DNA of 32,307 nucleotides from NCBI GenBank assembly GCA_021029095.1, contig JAJOHG010000292.1, positions 1 to 32,307 on the forward strand, written 5' to 3'. This stretch comes from Phellopilus nigrolimitatus. Its lineage: Eukaryota; Basidiomycota; Agaricomycetes; Hymenochaetales; Hymenochaetaceae. Every line of letters begins with the position of its first letter. Within the stretch, counting starts at the first letter, position 1. A program made the translations under genes and the position numbers. Of this stretch, positions 29,697 through 32,307 are shown piece after piece. Below the pieces are notes generated by a model. The model was not told the DNA's origin. It made no database searches and worked only from the letters and a program-made list of their open reading frames with translations.

Positions 29697-32076
29697 TCAA
29701 TGGGCAAACCGGGAATCCAGTCTCCTATTTCCCACATCCGTCGTCGTCTCTAGATAATTCGCCTGCTCATCAGGGGACATCGCATTCCACACCCGCTCTC
29801 GCTGCTTGTTTCTCCACACGTAGTACGCCTTCGTGCCAGGGTACAACACGAGCAGGTTCACCGCACTAATGGAAATGAGCACCCTGTTCCCGCGTCGGTA
29901 GCGAGGCGCATCGTCCGCGCGATAGATATTAGATGCGACGACCGAGGATGCCTGAACGAACATGTTGTAGAGCGACGCATTGACTGTGCGAGATGCGACA
30001 GCGCCCGAGTTGCGAGAGCACCAGCCGACCTGGATAGGGTGCGTGTATGGGTAGGATAAGAGCGCCGTCGCCAGGCCCTGTCGATATGTGCAAAATCCAA
30101 GGGCTCAATGTTAGAAAATCAGACATATTACATAAGATTCGAGACGCACGTAGTACACCCACTGGTTCGGATTCTCAGGGAGGCAGTAGATGGCGACGAG
30201 AAAAGGTAGCGCCCACAGGTCCTCGAGCATTGAGACCACGGCGCGGTCGTTGACGGCCTCGGACAGTAGTGTCACGAAGAACATACTAAAGAAACCGAGC
30301 ACCGTCGAGGGGATCGTAAGTAGGTTCGTAGTGAATGTGCCGAAGCTGGGGAGCGATAGAATAAAATAAGATGACGAGCTTGACATTGGACTCCAAAGTG
30401 CGCACCCGAGGTTCTTAAGTGAAAGTGTAAGGTACGTTCCCGGAGGGGATATGGGAATGCCGAATGTCAGTCCGCTATTGACAGGTGTAAAACATTAGTT
30501 TTTACAAATGAGAAAAGGAAGGAATGGTATTCACAGAATGTACAGAGGCCATAGGTCGTAATCGCATGCAGCAGTCCAGAGACGCTTGATCGTGAGCCCC
30601 TCGCGGTTATGCATATCGCCCTTTGTCGGGTCGTCACGTAGTACGCGTGTCACAATGATTGTCTCCTCGCGCTCGCTGAACCAGCCATTCGGGCGGAACC
30701 ATGAACGTGTCTGCGTGGGCGACGGCGGCATCATAAAAAATGTCGCGATTCCGATAACCAGCGTGAGGAGACCTCTAGACGGGCAGGTATATGTCAGTGT
30801 CTATTGCCTTCATTTTATGACAAAGGGGACGCCAAAACGCACTCGATGAGGAAGAGCCAGCGCCAGCCCGCCTTCCCGAGATGGCCTCGCAAGTGCAGCG
30901 CACCGAACGCGATGAAGCTCGCGACAATGCTACATACATTCGACGACATCCAGAATAACGCAAGTCGGATGGGCAGTTCCGTCTTCGTGTAGAAATCTGC
31001 AATAGCATATCAATATTAGCCTTCCACAGTACATTCCAAAGCGGGACGGATTCCTCTGGCGAAGAATGTTTTTAGAGACGCACAGGAAAGATAGAGAATG
31101 AGGTCTGGAATGAAACCACCCTGTATGATCCCAAGGAGCGCGCGGCACGCGAGGAAGCTCGATCTGCCCGTCAGCCAGAACTGGCTGAACGTGACGATTG
31201 CTGAAGGAGATTGCACACAAGGAGACGTGAACACAGTCCTCTTTCGAAGCGAATAAATTGCAAATATTACGCACACCACAGGCACATTTGCATCGGGATC
31301 CAGCGATCCGGACCCAACTGATAGACGAAGGAAAAATTAAATGAATTCATATTGAATTGAAAAGTAAGGCACTTACCCTCTTCGACACGAGTTGCGATGG
31401 CAGCTCCGCGGCGAGGAACGCGGTTCTAAACACCGTGTTTCCTAGATTGAAGTCGTTCGTCGTCATCCCGAGGTCTCCCAGGAAGTTGTCTGTGTTAGCC
31501 TGCGACAGGTTCCCGCGGTCTATGTTAAGCTATGCGCTTTTCTATTAAACCTAATTTTTCTTTGATTACCATAAAGAAGAAACACAACGAACTGCAGAAA
31601 AGCTGATCGCAGCCCATAGCATGATCCTCCAGTCAATCTTGCGCACGATAGCCTACAATAGTGGAAGGGGAGGTGATAAAGGTTAAAACCACTTCAACAT
31701 ACGATCAAAATGCTTACCTGCTCCTCGCGGTACGTCCAACGTGCATCCGGACTGAAGCGGTGAAGGTTCTCGTACTTCTCCGTTGGCCAGTAATGCTTCG
31801 AGAGCTTAGGATCATCATAGACGCTGCGGCGCGTTGCGATCGCGTTGAGGTCATCCGGCTGAAGCCGCCCACGGTGAAACAGCAGGTCGGTAAATCGCGC
31901 TTTCTCGTCAAGCGGCGGCGCGAGATCATCTGTTGAGATCGACTCCTTGCTTGAGGACTTGCTTGGAGATACAATGACATCCTTGTAGATCGATGAGGCG
32001 CTGGAAATGAGGCTAAGCGCTCGTTAGTAGAGTCGTCGGGAGGATTTTTCCTTTGGACAGCGTCCGACATCTTCAT
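29697..32076 (-). CDS. MFS transporter 2, anion:cation symporter family, inverted paralogue of MFS1
   Basis: Same family and layout as the transporter at 12268-14519. Exons in transcript order (complement): 32076..32069, 32012..31718, 31652..31593, 31529..31377, 31317..31275, 31200..31084, 30996..30843, 30774..30535, 30474..30406, 30345..30150, 30077..29697; 571 residues, every phase consistent. Key blocks: [190 protein letters not shown] and [18 protein letters not shown]. The 5' end is uncertain: the ATG frame ([13 protein letters not shown]) is shifted from the homologous frame that starts at [11 protein letters not shown] 56-nt intron with donor GTCGGA and CTAAC branch site, after only ATGAAGAT, would repair this; a frameshift is the alternative. 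An intron at 30346-30405 is absent from MFS1. Confidence 0.9.
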
Positions 32077-32307
32077 GCGCGACTGCAGCCTTAGCGACAA
32101 AAAAAAAAAGCTCAAGCAAGAGCTAGGATTTAAGTATCCCTGCGTTGTCCACTGTTCCTAGAACGCCATAACCTGCAATGATCGCAAGATAGAAGAGAGG
32201 TGCCTGATAGCGTACAGTTGTCGCGCAGAGATTACAGCACCTGCACTGCCAGAGAAAAGGACATGTGGCTCTGCATGTTCGTGAGATCCACATGCTGAAG
32301 AAAAAGC
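32077..32307. other. Upstream region of MFS2
   Basis: On the minus strand it holds a TACTTAAATCC element (about 32127-32137), resembling the TACTTAA core of the paralogue A and B promoters, followed by a T-run before the ATG. No further exon is recognised to the window edge. Confidence 0.5.

Overview
This 32.3 kb window looks like nuclear DNA of a mushroom-forming basidiomycete (Agaricomycetes, probably a plant-biomass degrader). Genes are dense and split by many short introns of about 45-80 nt with GT..AG ends and CTNAC-like branch sites. Families include a GH12 glucanase, a DUF6533 membrane protein, a priA-like cysteine-rich protein and an F-box relic, all typical of that group. Every gene model here was spliced by eye: exon ends were set by GT/AG sites, preserved frame and similarity to remembered families. 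No search was run.

Left part (1-8.3 kb): the 3' nine-tenths of a secreted GH12 endoglucanase gene; two tandem paralogues of a disordered charged protein, with matching exon sizes and matching promoters; the proteasome beta-3 subunit gene (PUP3), whose first coding exon is only the ATG; and a 14-exon polysaccharide deacetylase gene.

Middle part (8.3-19.5 kb): a doubtful small gene, an 11-exon DUF6533 membrane protein gene, an allantoate-permease-family (ACS/Dal5) MFS transporter gene, and on the minus strand a priA-like secreted protein gene with a cysteine-free tail of more than 800 residues. Immediately upstream of the priA-like start lie a three-copy 64-bp minisatellite and a more decayed array with a period near 65 bp.

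Right part (19.5-32.3 kb): a DOT5/PrxQ-type nuclear thiol peroxidase, a lactonase-family beta-propeller protein, transaldolase, a decayed F-box gene, and a second ACS-type MFS transporter in inverted orientation to the first. The two transporters share almost every exon length to the base. The second has one extra intron and an odd 5' end.

There is no operon-like logic. Housekeeping genes (PUP3, TAL1, DOT5) are mixed with carbohydrate-active, transport and lineage-specific genes. No rRNA, tRNA, CRISPR array or complete transposon was recognised. The least explained sequence is 20952-22609 (imperfect inverted repeat) and 23906-26298 (2.4 kb without a credible gene, containing AP-1/Gcn4-like and CACGTG sites and a 31-bp near-perfect palindrome).
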